Assembly: GCA_963693365.1 (NCBI GenBank)
Contig: CAVNZM010000001.1
Location: forward strand, 20,646,001 to 20,710,000
DNA: 64,000 nt
Source of the DNA: Amoebidium appalachense
Lineage: Eukaryota; Ichthyosporea
Direction: 5' to 3'
The notes under the pieces were generated by a model. The model was not told where the DNA came from. It saw nothing but the letters and a program-made list of their open reading frames with translations, and ran no database searches. Numbering within the stretch: the first letter of the stretch is position 1; each line of letters starts with the position of its first letter. The translations under genes and the position numbers were made by a program. Below, piece after piece: positions 49,571 through 64,000 of the stretch.

Positions 49571-50645
49571 CTCTCTCTGTCTCTCTCCCTCGCTTCTCCC
49601 CCTCTCGCTCTCCTCCTCCCCCCCCCCCCCCCCCCCCTCTAAATCACATACACACACATACACGTAAGCTCAAACTGTGTTGTTCCCGTGCAAGTACATA
49701 GAATATTGTGTTAGTGATAGCTGTTTATGAACGTGTATACATTAAGCTGTGTTGTCTCGTGCAAGACTCAAGGTGACAACGGCATATTATCATTTTCTTA
49801 GAAGTACCTCCAAAGAATCCGGATAGTGCAAAGTAGGTGCTCTGCTGTGTTAACATATTAGTATTCTCCATCTCATAGTTCATCGTTGTAACATTTAGAT
49901 GCCATATCATAGTACTTCGTTGTAACGTTAACATTTAGATGTTTATGCTCCTCTTGTGTTCATGTGCCTGGGCTACGTGAAAAGTGGCACGCATGAGCTG
50001 CGTCGGTGACATCGAACTGAACAAATACTGTCGTCACAATAAACGGTTTGGAGGCCTATACGAGGATCCTGGTGCACGTGCACGTGTGGGGGTGGGTGGG
50101 TGGGTGGGGGGACGGAAGGGGGGGGGGGGGGGGGGGGGGGGGGGACGGGGGGGAAGGTCGGTGCCTATTTTTATCGGTTCAGAGTCGGGGGGCGTTGGGC
50201 GACGGGTAAGGTCGGTGCCTGTTTTGATCGGTGCAGAGTCTGTGGTCGCGTGCGCGCGTGTGTGCGCACGTTCGATCGAGGAATGCATTCCTGTGCGCCG
50301 TGATGATGAGTCACGGCCAAGAATGCATTCCCGGAATACGGCGGCGCGCGCGCGCACCATCCCGTAGAGAAAAGAGTCAGAACGACATCGTCGATCGGCC
50401 GGCACGACTTTATACCCATGTAGTAGTGATCACAGTCGTGCTTTGTAGGGCACGATTTTCTAATGCAGGGGTTTGCAGTGAAAGTGGTGGTGCTGCTTGA
50501 CGTGGTCTGGGGTGATGGCTTCTAGGGGGTGGCCAGACCGGTGGACCGTCGAGGCAGAAAAATCGGAAGTAACCAGGATCGATCCTCAGGCTGCGACTTT
50601 GAGCTTGACACGCAGAGATCTTACCATTGCACCAACCCGCCCCCT
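46956..50645 (-). mobile_element. 3.69 kb insertion within Gag, flanked by a 14 bp target-site duplication
   Basis: ACTACCATGAGCTT is present at 46942-46955 and again at 50646-50659. The insert starts (plus strand) with a T-rich tract, i.e. a poly(A) tail on the minus strand. At its other end, read on the minus strand, it opens with GCGGGTTGGTGCAATGGTAA (box A-like) and GAGGATCGATCC (box B-like), as in a tRNA-derived SINE head. Inside are simple repeats ((CA)n 49063-49142, (CT)n 49419-49475, C and G runs) and unrecognised sequence. I see no reverse transcriptase, so it is non-autonomous or a composite of nested insertions. Confidence 0.8.
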
Positions 50646-51420
50646 ACTACCATGAGCTTGAACTCAAGGACTTCAACTACCGTCATGGCTTACCTCACCA
50701 TGGCACGCCGTCTGTGCACTACCCTGCACATCCTCGATGAGCCCATCCCTCACAAAGACCATGGTTGACAACTTCTTCATCCACGGTGACCTCAAGAAGA
50801 ACCGTAAACTGGTTTGTTCCGACACCCAGGCTATGATTGCAGATTATTTCCGTCGTAACATCAACTTGAACTACGACTCGGACACCTACAACCGACTCAT
50901 CAGTGATATCCGAGCTGCTGAGATTCGTGAAGGTCTCATCGACTTTGGATCCGGGTCTTCCCTCTCCGTCCGTACTGCACGTGCCCTGCAGAGCCGTGTC
51001 CTTCCCAAGGACGACCTCCGTCACCGGATCCCCCGACGTGACAGCTCCGTCTCCCGTCTCCACCGTGGTCGTTCCAATGATCGATCCTCCTCCATCGACC
51101 GTGATTACTCCCGGTCCCGCTCCCCCGGTCCCCGTTCCCGGTCACCCTACCCCTCACGTCAAGCGGGTAACCGTCATCACAGCCAACCCCTTGCCAAGAC
51201 CACTGGCCCCCTCGATTGTGCTTATTGCCACGAGAATCATCATGTCACTCAATGTGACAAACCTGGCTGCTCCGTTGCCCGTCGTCACCGTGCCAGCTCC
51301 AAGACTGGCAAAGAGGTGCATTTTGCCCTCGTCTCAACCACGGCTTCCCTCACCATGGACCCCTGCTGGGACTCGGCCTCCAACGTCCATGTGTGCCCCG
51401 TCAAGGAGAGTACTTCTCCA
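50646..51420 (+). pseudogene. Copia Gag C-terminal part, zinc knuckle and protease start
   Basis: Gag resumes after the insertion with frame changes in the first 120 bp. It continues with KKNRKLVCSDTQAMIADYFR, a Ser/Arg/Pro-rich stretch, a CCHC knuckle CAYCHENHHVTQC (C-x2-C-x3-H-x4-C) and a protease motif CWDSASNVHVC, in which the usual DSG is DSA. The frame shifts at about 51400. Confidence 0.85.
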
Positions 51421-52340
51421 CCCTCGAGCCATGCTCCCCGACCGAAGTCCACGGTCTCGGCATTGTAACTGATCATCACCGTGGCATCATCAACCTGGCT
51501 GCCAACTACGACGGAGTTACCTCGGTTCTCAGCCTCAACACACTCTATGTGCCCGACTCCCCGGCCTTCCTGATTTCCCCCTCGATGGCCTCCATTGAAC
51601 TTTCGGGTCTCCTTGCCCACCTCGATGATGAGGATGAATTCCCCTCCTTCCTCTACACTCGTGGTGGCAACATCGTGTGTACTCTCACCGGCAACGATGG
51701 ACTGTACTTCATCACCGACTATGAGATACGTCCCTCCATCCCTCGGTCCGTCACTGCCCTGGTTGCCAACGTCAAGGTCAACGTTGATCCCAAGCTCTGG
51801 CGCCCTCGTCTCGGCCACCGTGGCTGCCATGTCCACCCTCACCAAGATGGTGAGAGGTGACCTCGTGACGGGCCTCCCCTCATCCCTCTCGGTGGCTGAG
51901 ACCACTGATTGCTTCGGCTGTGTCTCCGGCAAGACCACCAAGGCCCCGTTCCTCGGCACCAGAACCCAGTGCCCCTCCCCGGTGCCAAGCTTAAGTGGCA
52001 CATGGACTTCTTTGAGCCTCCGAGCCTACAAGGCTCACAAGATCATGAATCTACGAGGCAACATGGTCAACATCTACCGCAATGTCGTCTTCGACGAATC
52101 ACAATTCACCACGGCATCCAATCAGATTTCTGTGCAGGCCACCAATCAGCCGGCCTCAATTGATGCATCAATGCCGTCCCTCGATCCCCCCTACGATGAC
52201 GATGAAATTCCGTCGGTGATTCTCCGTCGTTCCCCCCGTCGTCACGGTGTGCCTGCCCCCGTGGCTCCACACCCCCCCCCCCCCCCCCCCCCCCCCCACC
52301 GGCCAGCAGCTTCTGCTCCCGGCACCGGCCGTCGATGACC
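51393..52340 (+). pseudogene. Copia protease/integrase remnants with internal deletion
   Basis: Frame 51393-51830 gives protease-like sequence and LWRPRLGH (GAG-pre-integrase). A frame change leads to STLTKM and CFGCVSGKTTKAPF of the integrase zinc-binding region. The DDE catalytic core is missing: KWHMDFFEP is followed within tens of residues by RNVVFDESQF, the region that normally follows the core. A Pro-rich spacer follows (C run 52272-52297). Confidence 0.85.
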
Positions 52341-52577
52341 ACGTGCCTGGTGACGTGACCCCGTTTCGTCCTGGGTCTCCGGACTTCCACTCGGCCCCGT
52401 CCAGCCCCGTGGCATCCGACTCCCCCCTCAACACGGCACCCATCCCCGGCTTCCAGGCTCCCATCCCCGGCCCCCGGGTGTCTGCCCCAGCCACCCCCCC
52501 CCCCGGCCCCTGAGCCTCAGGCTCTCCGTCCCGTCCCCCGTCGTTCTTCCCGTCTGTCCTCCCGGGCTGCCACGGCT

Positions 52578-53250
52578 ATGGTGAGCATCTCACGGCCCAG
52601 CCTTGATGTGTCTCAGCTGCCCCGGTCGATTCAGAAGCTGTGCTCCGGCCCTAAGGGTGATGACGTGGTTGCTGCCCTCACTGCCGAGTACAAGGCCTTC
52701 ATCGACAAGGACATCTTCGACGTGGTTGAACCCCCCTCCGATGCCAACATCATCAGATTCAAGTGGATTGTCACGGAGAAGTTGCTCAACTCTGCTGGTG
52801 ACACCAAGATCAAGGGTCGTGGTGTGGCCAAGGGTTTCACCCAAGTCTATGGTGTTGACTACGGTGACAACTCCTCCCCTGTTGTCATGTCGTCCTCCGT
52901 CCGTGCCCTGCTTGCCCTCGGTGTGCAGCAGGATCACGAGATCCATCAACCCGACATCAGCACAGCCTTCCTCAACAGCCCCCTCAACGAAACTTTGTAC
53001 ATGGAGCAACCTCCTGGGAAGTTCATCCTCCCCGGCAAAGAACACAAAGTCTGGAAACTCAAGAAGGCCCTCTACGGACTCAAGCAGGCCTCCCTGGCCG
53101 GGCATGGTACCAGTTCTTCGACTCCATCCTCATTGCCCATAACCTCACACGTCTCCGTTCCGACCCGTGTGTATACGTACTGATCTTCCCCAACGGTGAC
53201 ATCATCCGATCAGGCAACTACTAGTATGTCGATGATGTCATCATCACCTG
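52578..53250 (+). pseudogene. Copia reverse transcriptase, broken
   Basis: Contains FKWIVTEKL, GRGVAKGFTQVYGVDY, SPVVMSSSVRALLALG, DISTAFLNSPLNETLYMEQP and WKLKKALYGLKQA. A frameshift occurs near 53090, and a TAG lies directly before the YVDDVII catalytic motif at about 53221-53240. Confidence 0.92.
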
Positions 53251-53991
53251 GCACCCGTCGATCCGGCCTGGTCAAGCAGCTCGTTGACCACATCATGAAG
53301 TGTGCCGAGTGCAAGATCGACCTGCCTGACATCTTCCTCGGCACCCAGCTGCTACACACCCCAGGATCTGCCTCAAGCTACTGCAGGCCTTCTACATCCA
53401 GGACATCATCAACGACTTCAACCTGGTCGATGCCAAGCCCAAATCCACCCCCATTCCCGTGGGCACCATCATCATCAACGAAGAATCCCTCTCCTCCCTG
53501 CCCACCACCGTCCCCTACCGTGAACTCCTCGGCCGTCTGCTGTGGGTTGCTCGGTGCTCCCGGCCTGACATCCGTATGCCATTGGCTACCTCGGCCGTTT
53601 CAGCTCCAAGCCGACCAAGGCTGCCTGGGTGCTTCTCCTCCGTGTCGTCCGTTAGAGTCATCGGCTCCATCAACCTCGGCCTCTACTACAACAAGCACTG
53701 CCCAACAGCAAGGTGCCCATCCTCGAGTGCTACTCTGATGCAGACTTTGCTGGTTGCCCGACCACCCGTCGTTCTACATCTGGGTACGTCATACTCCTCG
53801 AGGGCACCCCCGTCACCTACCACTCCAAGCTACAGTCGATTACTGCAACTTCCACCACCGAGGCCGAGCTCCTGGCCCTCAATGCTGCCGTGCAAGATGT
53901 TGCCTGGCAGTGTGATCTGCTCAAGGAGCTGGGCTACTCCCATTATCAGCAATCTTTTCGACCCATCCTAACATATCCCAATCCACTTTGA
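53250..53991 (+). pseudogene. Copia RT C-terminus and RNase H
   Basis: Fragments in several frames; from 53713 an intact stretch shows YSDADFAGCPTTRRSTSGYV and STTEAELLALNAAVQDVAWQ, the RNase H signature of Ty1/copia. It ends near 53991 with frame loss. Confidence 0.88.
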
Positions 53992-54470
53992 TGGATTGGG
54001 ATGGTTGATGTTTACTACCGAGGATAGGTGTAATACTATACACCATTGCAGTGGATCATCCTGGACACCAACCCATCATAGATATCCAGACATTCATTAG
54101 ATATACAATGGATGCTCTAAAAGCATACATACAAGGAGGGTATGATGTTTGGAGTGTCTATGAAACATCCCAACACATCCAGTTATATATAATGTATTAC
54201 CTAGATTATCTAAACATGCATATGTATTGTCTATAGGATATACGATGGATTAGTTACTACATAATAGGTAAGAATTATATATGGACAATTTAAATATCTT
54301 CAGGATATACAAATATGATTGCGGTACGCTTGTGGATACGTTGTGCTTCCGGAGGGCTTCAAGCTAATCAGAAAAGAAATACTATTTTTCTTGTGCACAG
54401 CCTAATAATAATAATACTAGACTAGAATACTTACAAGTAGGGAGGCACAGTCCCCCCTCCGAATCCCCCT

Positions 54471-54501
<31 letters not shown>

Positions 54502-54660
54502 TTCCCCTCCTCCCCCTCCCCTCCCCCTTCCCCGTTATCTTGTTTTCCCCCCAGCCTCGGTAGCCCTAAAAATCTTATTTTTTTCAAGAAATCTAATATT
54601 AGAAATTTGAACTGCTCGGGGTTTGCTATTTCAATCCCTGTCCTGTGTGTTCCCGTTTAG
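53992..54660. other. AT-rich tail beyond the retrotransposon
   Basis: About 400 bp of unusually AT-rich sequence (to about 54420), then C-run rich DNA. It could be the 3' non-coding part of the element. No LTR copy is seen. Confidence 0.4.
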
Positions 54661-55219
54661 TCGGGCGATTACGCAATCCCAAGTTCAAGTTGTCAAGTTA
54701 ACGTTGTCCGATGTTGAGGAGTAACTGGACGAGGAGAGCCAGGAAGGGCTGAGGGGTCGCTATGTCTTTTGCCTTTAACTTTGGTGGGGAGGAAGAGGAC
54801 GGGGATGCTGGGCAGACTCAAACGGCCCCCCTTGAGCCGTTAAAGCCAGGCAGGTGTCCCCGTTCCTGGGGGTGGGCTGGAAGGGCTGGCACACGTAGCG
54901 TAACCGTTTCGGTTTGCTTGCATGCTTAATTTGTAGGTGCTTGTGTGGGCTGCTCGCATCATCATTCTCCCATCCTCTTCCCACACCCTCGTCCCCCCCC
55001 CCCCCCCCCCCCCCTCTTTCCTCCCTTCCTCACTGTCCCACCCCACCTCCGAGCGGCTGACCTCTTCTCCCTTTCTCCCTCAAACTCGCTCATCCCTCGC
55101 CTTCCCTCTTCCGCCAACCCCCCCCCCCCCCCCCCCTTCCCCCATCTTTCTCTGTCTTCCTCTTCCCCCCCATCCCCTCCCCCCTCTCTTCTCCCCCCCC
55201 TCTCTTCCTCAGTCTCTCC

Positions 55220-55271
<52 letters not shown>

Positions 55272-55306
55272 CCCTCTCTGTCTCTCCCCCCCCCTCTCCC
55301 TCTCTC

Positions 55307-55392
<86 letters not shown>

Positions 55393-55600
55393 TCTCTCCC
55401 TCTCTTCCCATCTCTCTTTCTCTCCCTTTCTCGCTATCTCACTGTAACCCCCCCCCTCCCCCCTCTCCTTTCATCATTCTCTTCCTTTTTTCCAGTCCCA
55501 TAACTCCTGTCCGATTCACTATCAGCCATGCACGTATGCATACGCACAAGGCGCACCTGCGGTTGCCCCCGCCACGCCTGCAAGTCATCTTCACAAACAG
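54660..55600 (+). repeat. Dispersed CT-rich repeat family 2, copy 3
   Basis: Starts with GCGATTACGCAATCCC as in copy 1, has the 130 bp segment identical to copy 2 (54803-54937), a CT array (55223-55390), and ends with TCACTATCAGCCATGCACGT and GCACCTGCGGTTGC as in copy 1. This gives the best view of a full unit, about 0.9 kb. Confidence 0.88.
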
Positions 55601-55889
55601 CCATAGTCCCAGCCAGTGCTTAGTGTGCACACGCGTGTGCGTGAGACGTGCACACACGTGTCGACGCACGCACGGATACACACAGGCACAGGCGCTCTTT
55701 CAAAGGCACCTGTATGTTCTGGCCCTGTGTGCCTGTGTGGACAGGTGCCCACGGCCCTGTGCCGGTGGCCTGAGGGGTGGCTCTATCCCCCTTTGTGCTG
55801 CCCTTACGGGTCAAACCCTAACCCTCTAGCCACGCCCTTTCCTTGCCTGGCGACTTGTTTTACTCAGTTCCTAATTCTTGCCTGTGCAG

Positions 55890-60679
<4,790 letters not shown>

Positions 60680-60689
60680 AAGAAGAACT

Positions 60690-60760
<71 letters not shown>
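60690..60760 (+). repeat. Uninterrupted G tract of 71 bases
   Basis: Pure G run directly downstream of the METTL18 stop codon (60677-60679). It would lie in the 3' untranslated region if transcribed. Confidence 0.95.
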
Positions 60761-60761
<1 letters not shown>

Positions 60762-62394
60762 GTAGGAGTCGTAGCTGATGTGGTGGATGGGATGAAGGAA
60801 GCACTGTGTTTGTGTTTGTGCTTCTGATGTGAGCTCTGTTACTGGCTAGCTGCTGTGCCTGTGATGGGTGTCCTTAGGTTGCCACAGTCTTGGATCTTGG
60901 GGAGCAGGGATGTATCTCATGTCTAGACGTTGTTTGATGGCGGATATGTTGATGCATGCACGGCAGCTGGCCTGTTTGTGTCTAAGATTAATTAATACTA
61001 CTGCCTTACTGCCTGGGCAGCCACCTAATTAGTATGTGTGTGCCCGATCCCCTCCTTGTTCCATGTGCACTCTTTAGGACGGCCACATACTGCATCCCGT
61101 GGACGAGCCCAGGTGTAGGTGTGCGTATGGGCACTTGCCTGTTGGGGTGTGTGCGTATTTGTGTGTGGGGGGGGAGGGAGGGTATGTTGTGGATATTATA
61201 AAAGTACTCAATTGAGCGTCTGAAGGGCCCAGGAGAATGTTTTGGGGGAAACGGGGAGATGGAAAATTGTGATCGTGTGCACATGCATGTGTGCAAGAAT
61301 TTTGACCCCAGGGGGACCCCAGGGGGGCCATTTTGTATGAGACTGACACTTCCAGTGTACAGTCACGCATGTTGGGCCGAGAGTATGAGGCTTCACACAC
61401 ACACGTTATGTATTCAGACTATATGGTGTCTGGCATGTAACTTCATATGAGTAATATGCTCCATGCGGACATGTCCATTAACGTGAATTTAAAAGTGTGA
61501 CTAGATTAATCAATTAAAAGCTCATGCAAGATCATTCGAGCACCTACCACACACCATCATTATAACACACCTGGGACTACCATATATAGAAGTTGTGACC
61601 AATGCTCAAACCCACTCTACGCTGGGCATGACATCACGTAATTCAAGCCTGGCCAACCCATAACCCAGCCCCCTCATATCGGCACTATGATATTATCGAG
61701 TGCCTCGTTTCTGTCGTGCCTCCACCGAATCCTCCTTGCTGTCTGTAAGCTGCCTGCTGGTCGCTCGGTGGCTCATAATGGCCTGGTGGCAGCAGCACGT
61801 GGCCCCAAGGTGTGGGGTGGGGGGTGGCCTGTGTCTGCAAATAGAAAAGGTTTGAGCGGAGCAATGCGCACGGTGGGGGTATGTAGTTGTATGCAGAGTT
61901 GAGCGTAAATGGGATGGGCTGTGGGTGGCTGGGTAGGTGTGTGTATAGGGAGCGTGTGTGCGTGTGTGTGGTGCTGTTGTGGTAGTGAGGAACGGGGCAG
62001 GGGATGATAGCTCATGGCTCCACTAACCCACCCTGAGGCTCCTTCTCGCCCTTCCCCCCTCAGTCACATTTAGAACATACCAACAAAGTAATTGTGTCGT
62101 CGCTCTTTGGTGTGCGACGTTGCTGTAACACAAGAATGTTTGTGTATCCCGGTGTAGCATTTTGCACATTTCGGCCGGAATGGACTGGTCCAGGCACCCG
62201 CTTTATCACTGAACAAACCCACACGTCTCCAAAGACATGCACGTGCAAAATTCATATCTGGCTAACATACCATCCCTTAAAGAGTTAAACACCCAAGGGA
62301 CCCAGACGGGGGAAAAAGCCAACGATTTGAAGCCATAAATAAGGCTTATGAGGATGCATGGTGTGTGTGTGTCTGTGTGTGTGTGTGTGTCACA

Positions 62395-62430
<36 letters not shown>

Positions 62431-62640
62431 ACGCGCGCGCGTGTGCGTGAATGTGAGTGAGTGAGTGAATGTGTGTGTGTGTGTGTGTGCGTGTGCGCGT
62501 GCGCGTGTATATTTATGTGTGTGTGTGTGTGCATGTGCGCGAGTGCGTGCGTGCACATGTGCATGTGTGTGCCTGTGCTATTGTGTGTGTGTGACCGTAA
62601 ATCTGTGCATGCTGGGCACTGTGAGTGTGATGGGGTCATA
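60761..62640. other. Intergenic, no gene recognised
   Basis: Ordinary sequence with a GT-rich cluster at 62360-62595. Short open frames have no recognisable features. Confidence 0.5.
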
Positions 62641-62901
62641 TTCACCTGCTGAGTCTGCAATGGGTCTGTGGCCTGTGACAGGGCCAGCAGGGAGTCCAGC
62701 ACCACCTGTTCCCTCTGTGTGGGTGCGCTGTGTGTGGGGGGGTGGGGGGGTGGCTGCACGGCATAGCCGGGGTGGGCGTTGGTCGTGGGGTAGGCCGGCA
62801 ATGGTGGGGGCAGGGGGGCTGGGGGATGCTGATGGGCCGGTGAGGGGTGGCTGTGCCCGAGTGGGTGAGCTCCGAGTCCGACCCAGACGGTCCCGATAGA
62901 C
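62641..62901 (-). other. Possible exon, Pro/Thr-rich
   Basis: Minus-strand interval with an acceptor-like CTGCAG/GTCTAT at about 62901 and a donor-like CAG/GTGAAT at about 62645. One frame starts VYRDRLGRTRSSPTRAQ and another ends LDSLLALSQATDPLQTQQ. The two do not join without a frame change, so this is either one exon with an indel or a chance feature. It would belong to the gene starting at 63857. Confidence 0.3.
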
Positions 62902-62991
62902 CTGCAGAGGGATGGGTGACGTCAGTGGGTGCATACCAATAATAGATTTACCCCCTCCCCCCCCCCTTCCAGCCTCTTTCCTCCCCCCCCC

Positions 62992-63022
<31 letters not shown>

Positions 63023-63168
63023 ACACACACCATGCAGGCACACACCAGATGCATGCACAATGACCCGTTTACTGTGGCCACGCCAAGGACCCTTGCCTCA
63101 AGTCCAGAATGCTCCCCTGAATCAGGCAACACACTTTCTTCTTGGTGGTGTATATGGGCCCTATGTTG

Positions 63169-63208
<40 letters not shown>

Positions 63209-63224
63209 TCCCGGTCTTCGAAAG

Positions 63225-63857
63225 TCATTCAGCTAAACCACCTGCCCGTTTCCCTTGTGCACACACACAGGTGTGCATGCTAGGAGGGCACCCACCCCTC
63301 GCAACCACCACCTCCTGCCTGCACATGGCACACCGCCGCTGGAAGTTGCCGTGACGGCACCGTGGGGCAGTGGGTCTGCGGCAGCCCTTGCAGCGGCCCC
63401 TTATCAAGCCGTGCACACACACACCCTTGCCCCCGCAGCCCACACAGTAGTAGGGCAGCTTGCCGTGCGGGCACAGCACGGCACTCCCACACTCGGCACA
63501 CAGCCCCGGGGGCCTGCCATGCACACAGTCCAGAAGGAGGGGCGCAGGCCCACACTCCACACACTGGCCCCTTGGCTGGCCGTGCATGCAGGGCCCAAGG
63601 CCAAGGGCCTGGCAGGGGCCACATGGCCACGTGTACGGGTGGCCGTGAACACACCTGGGCCACTCCCCGGCCTGCCCGTGGCCCTCATGCACCTCCGCCT
63701 CTGACAGTATGGGAGAATCCTGGCCGGGTGGCTGGGTGCCTGCCTGGCCCAGCTCACTTGCTGGCTGGGGGGCTACCTGGGCTGGGAGGGGGCCTGCATG
63801 GGGTGACGTCAGTGCATGGGCCAGACAGAGGCAAAGGGCCAACGGCACGGCCAGCAT
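63225..63857 (-). CDS. Cysteine/histidine repeat protein with signal peptide (C-x-H-G-x5-C-x2-C repeats), partial
   Basis: The ATG at 63857 follows an in-frame TAA upstream. Residues 1-20 (MLAVPLALCLCLAHALTS) look like a signal peptide. Six tandem modules of about 20 residues follow: CVHGHPYTWPCGPC, CMHGQPRGQCVEC, CVHGRPPGLCAEC, CPHGKLPYYCVGC, CVHGLIRGRCKGC, CRHGNFQRRCAMC. The spacing CxHG(x5)CxxC suggests that each binds one zinc or other metal ion. Similar CxHG arrays occur in uncharacterised proteins of protists and algae (recollection, not checked). The open frame ends at 63225, but the true exon probably stops near 63330, so the protein may continue into exons further left. Confidence 0.6.
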   Translation of the reverse strand: MLAVPLALCLCLAHALTSPHAGPLPAQVAPQPASELGQAGTQPPGQDSPILSEAEVHEGHGQAGEWPRCVHGHPYTWPCGPCQALGLGPCMHGQPRGQCVECGPAPLLLDCVHGRPPGLCAECGSAVLCPHGKLPYYCVGCGGKGVCVHGLIRGRCKGCRRPTAPRCRHGNFQRRCAMCRQEVVVARGGCPPSMHTCVCAQGKRAGGLAE

Positions 63858-64000
63858 GGCCACGGAGAGGCCGTGGCCCGAATGGGGTTAGGAATGTGCA
63901 TGAGGTGCGCCAGTCAACTTGCCTGCAAAGTGTGAAGGCCCCCCCCCCCTCCCCCTCCCCCCCCCCCCCCTCCCCCTGTCCGCTGCAACAAGATGGAGAC
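63858..64000. other. Upstream flank of the CxHG gene
   Basis: Contains C runs at 63940-63975. Too short to judge; an upstream exon could lie outside the window. Confidence 0.3.

Noticed and set aside
53992-54420. A 3' LTR for the copia element
   Set aside because: No sequence here resembles the 45662-45977 or 46108-46421 copies; the 3' LTR seems to be lost or too diverged.
62060-62556. Minus-strand frames in the 62 kb GT cluster
   Set aside because: Dominated by His/Thr and Cys/Val dinucleotide-repeat translation.

Overview
This is a 64 kb piece of eukaryotic nuclear DNA. It has GT-AG introns, long intergenic spaces, a Ty1/copia retrotransposon, SINE-like repeats with A-rich tails, and an extreme load of microsatellites and G or C homopolymers. 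The gene set (a ZC3H15/Tma46-type protein, a FAAP100-type Fanconi core protein, a RasGEF and METTL18) points to a unicellular eukaryote near the opisthokonts or amoebozoans, or to an early-branching animal relative. I cannot name the species from the sequence.

Layout. (1) 807-8434, minus: a ten-exon ZC3H15/DFRP1 homologue whose exon phases all agree except for one extra base in a G5 run. (2) 8435-13199: CA-repeat desert, an unassigned minus-strand coding-like stretch, a GGGA array and a SINE-like unit. (3) 13200-13961, plus: a compact three-exon gene for a 90-residue protein of unknown function. (4) 15111/16133-23045, plus: a FAAP100 homologue whose exons join in phase. (5) 23793-36521, minus, convergent with FAAP100: a RasGEF with RasGEF_N and Cdc25 catalytic domains and an N-terminal ubiquitin/FERM-F1-like lobe. 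(6) 36.6-41.8 kb: dispersed repeats and CT arrays. (7) 41804-43140, plus: a secreted EF-hand protein with a further EF-hand-like segment in frame after the stop. (8) 43.5-55.6 kb: a nest of mobile elements, consisting of a SINE-like copy, a CT-rich dispersed repeat present three times in the window, and a decayed Ty1/copia element split by a 3.7 kb insertion with a 14 bp target-site duplication. (9) 55890-60679, plus: METTL18, with a large 42 bp minisatellite in one intron. (10) 60.7-64 kb: intergenic, then the minus-strand start of a protein with six C-x-H-G-x5-C-x2-C repeats.

The genes do not form a pathway: they concern translation (DRG1 partner), DNA repair, Ras signalling, calcium binding and histidine methylation. 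What unites them is their introns. Several minisatellites appear to have grown from exon-intron junctions, copying a splice site with each unit. Many introns also carry GT- or G-rich sequence at the 5' end and CA- or C-rich sequence at the 3' end, so the two ends could pair. This recurrent intron-edge repeat growth is the most unusual thing I can see. Two otherwise convincing genes are each out of frame by one base inside a short G/C run, which could be assembly error or real decay.
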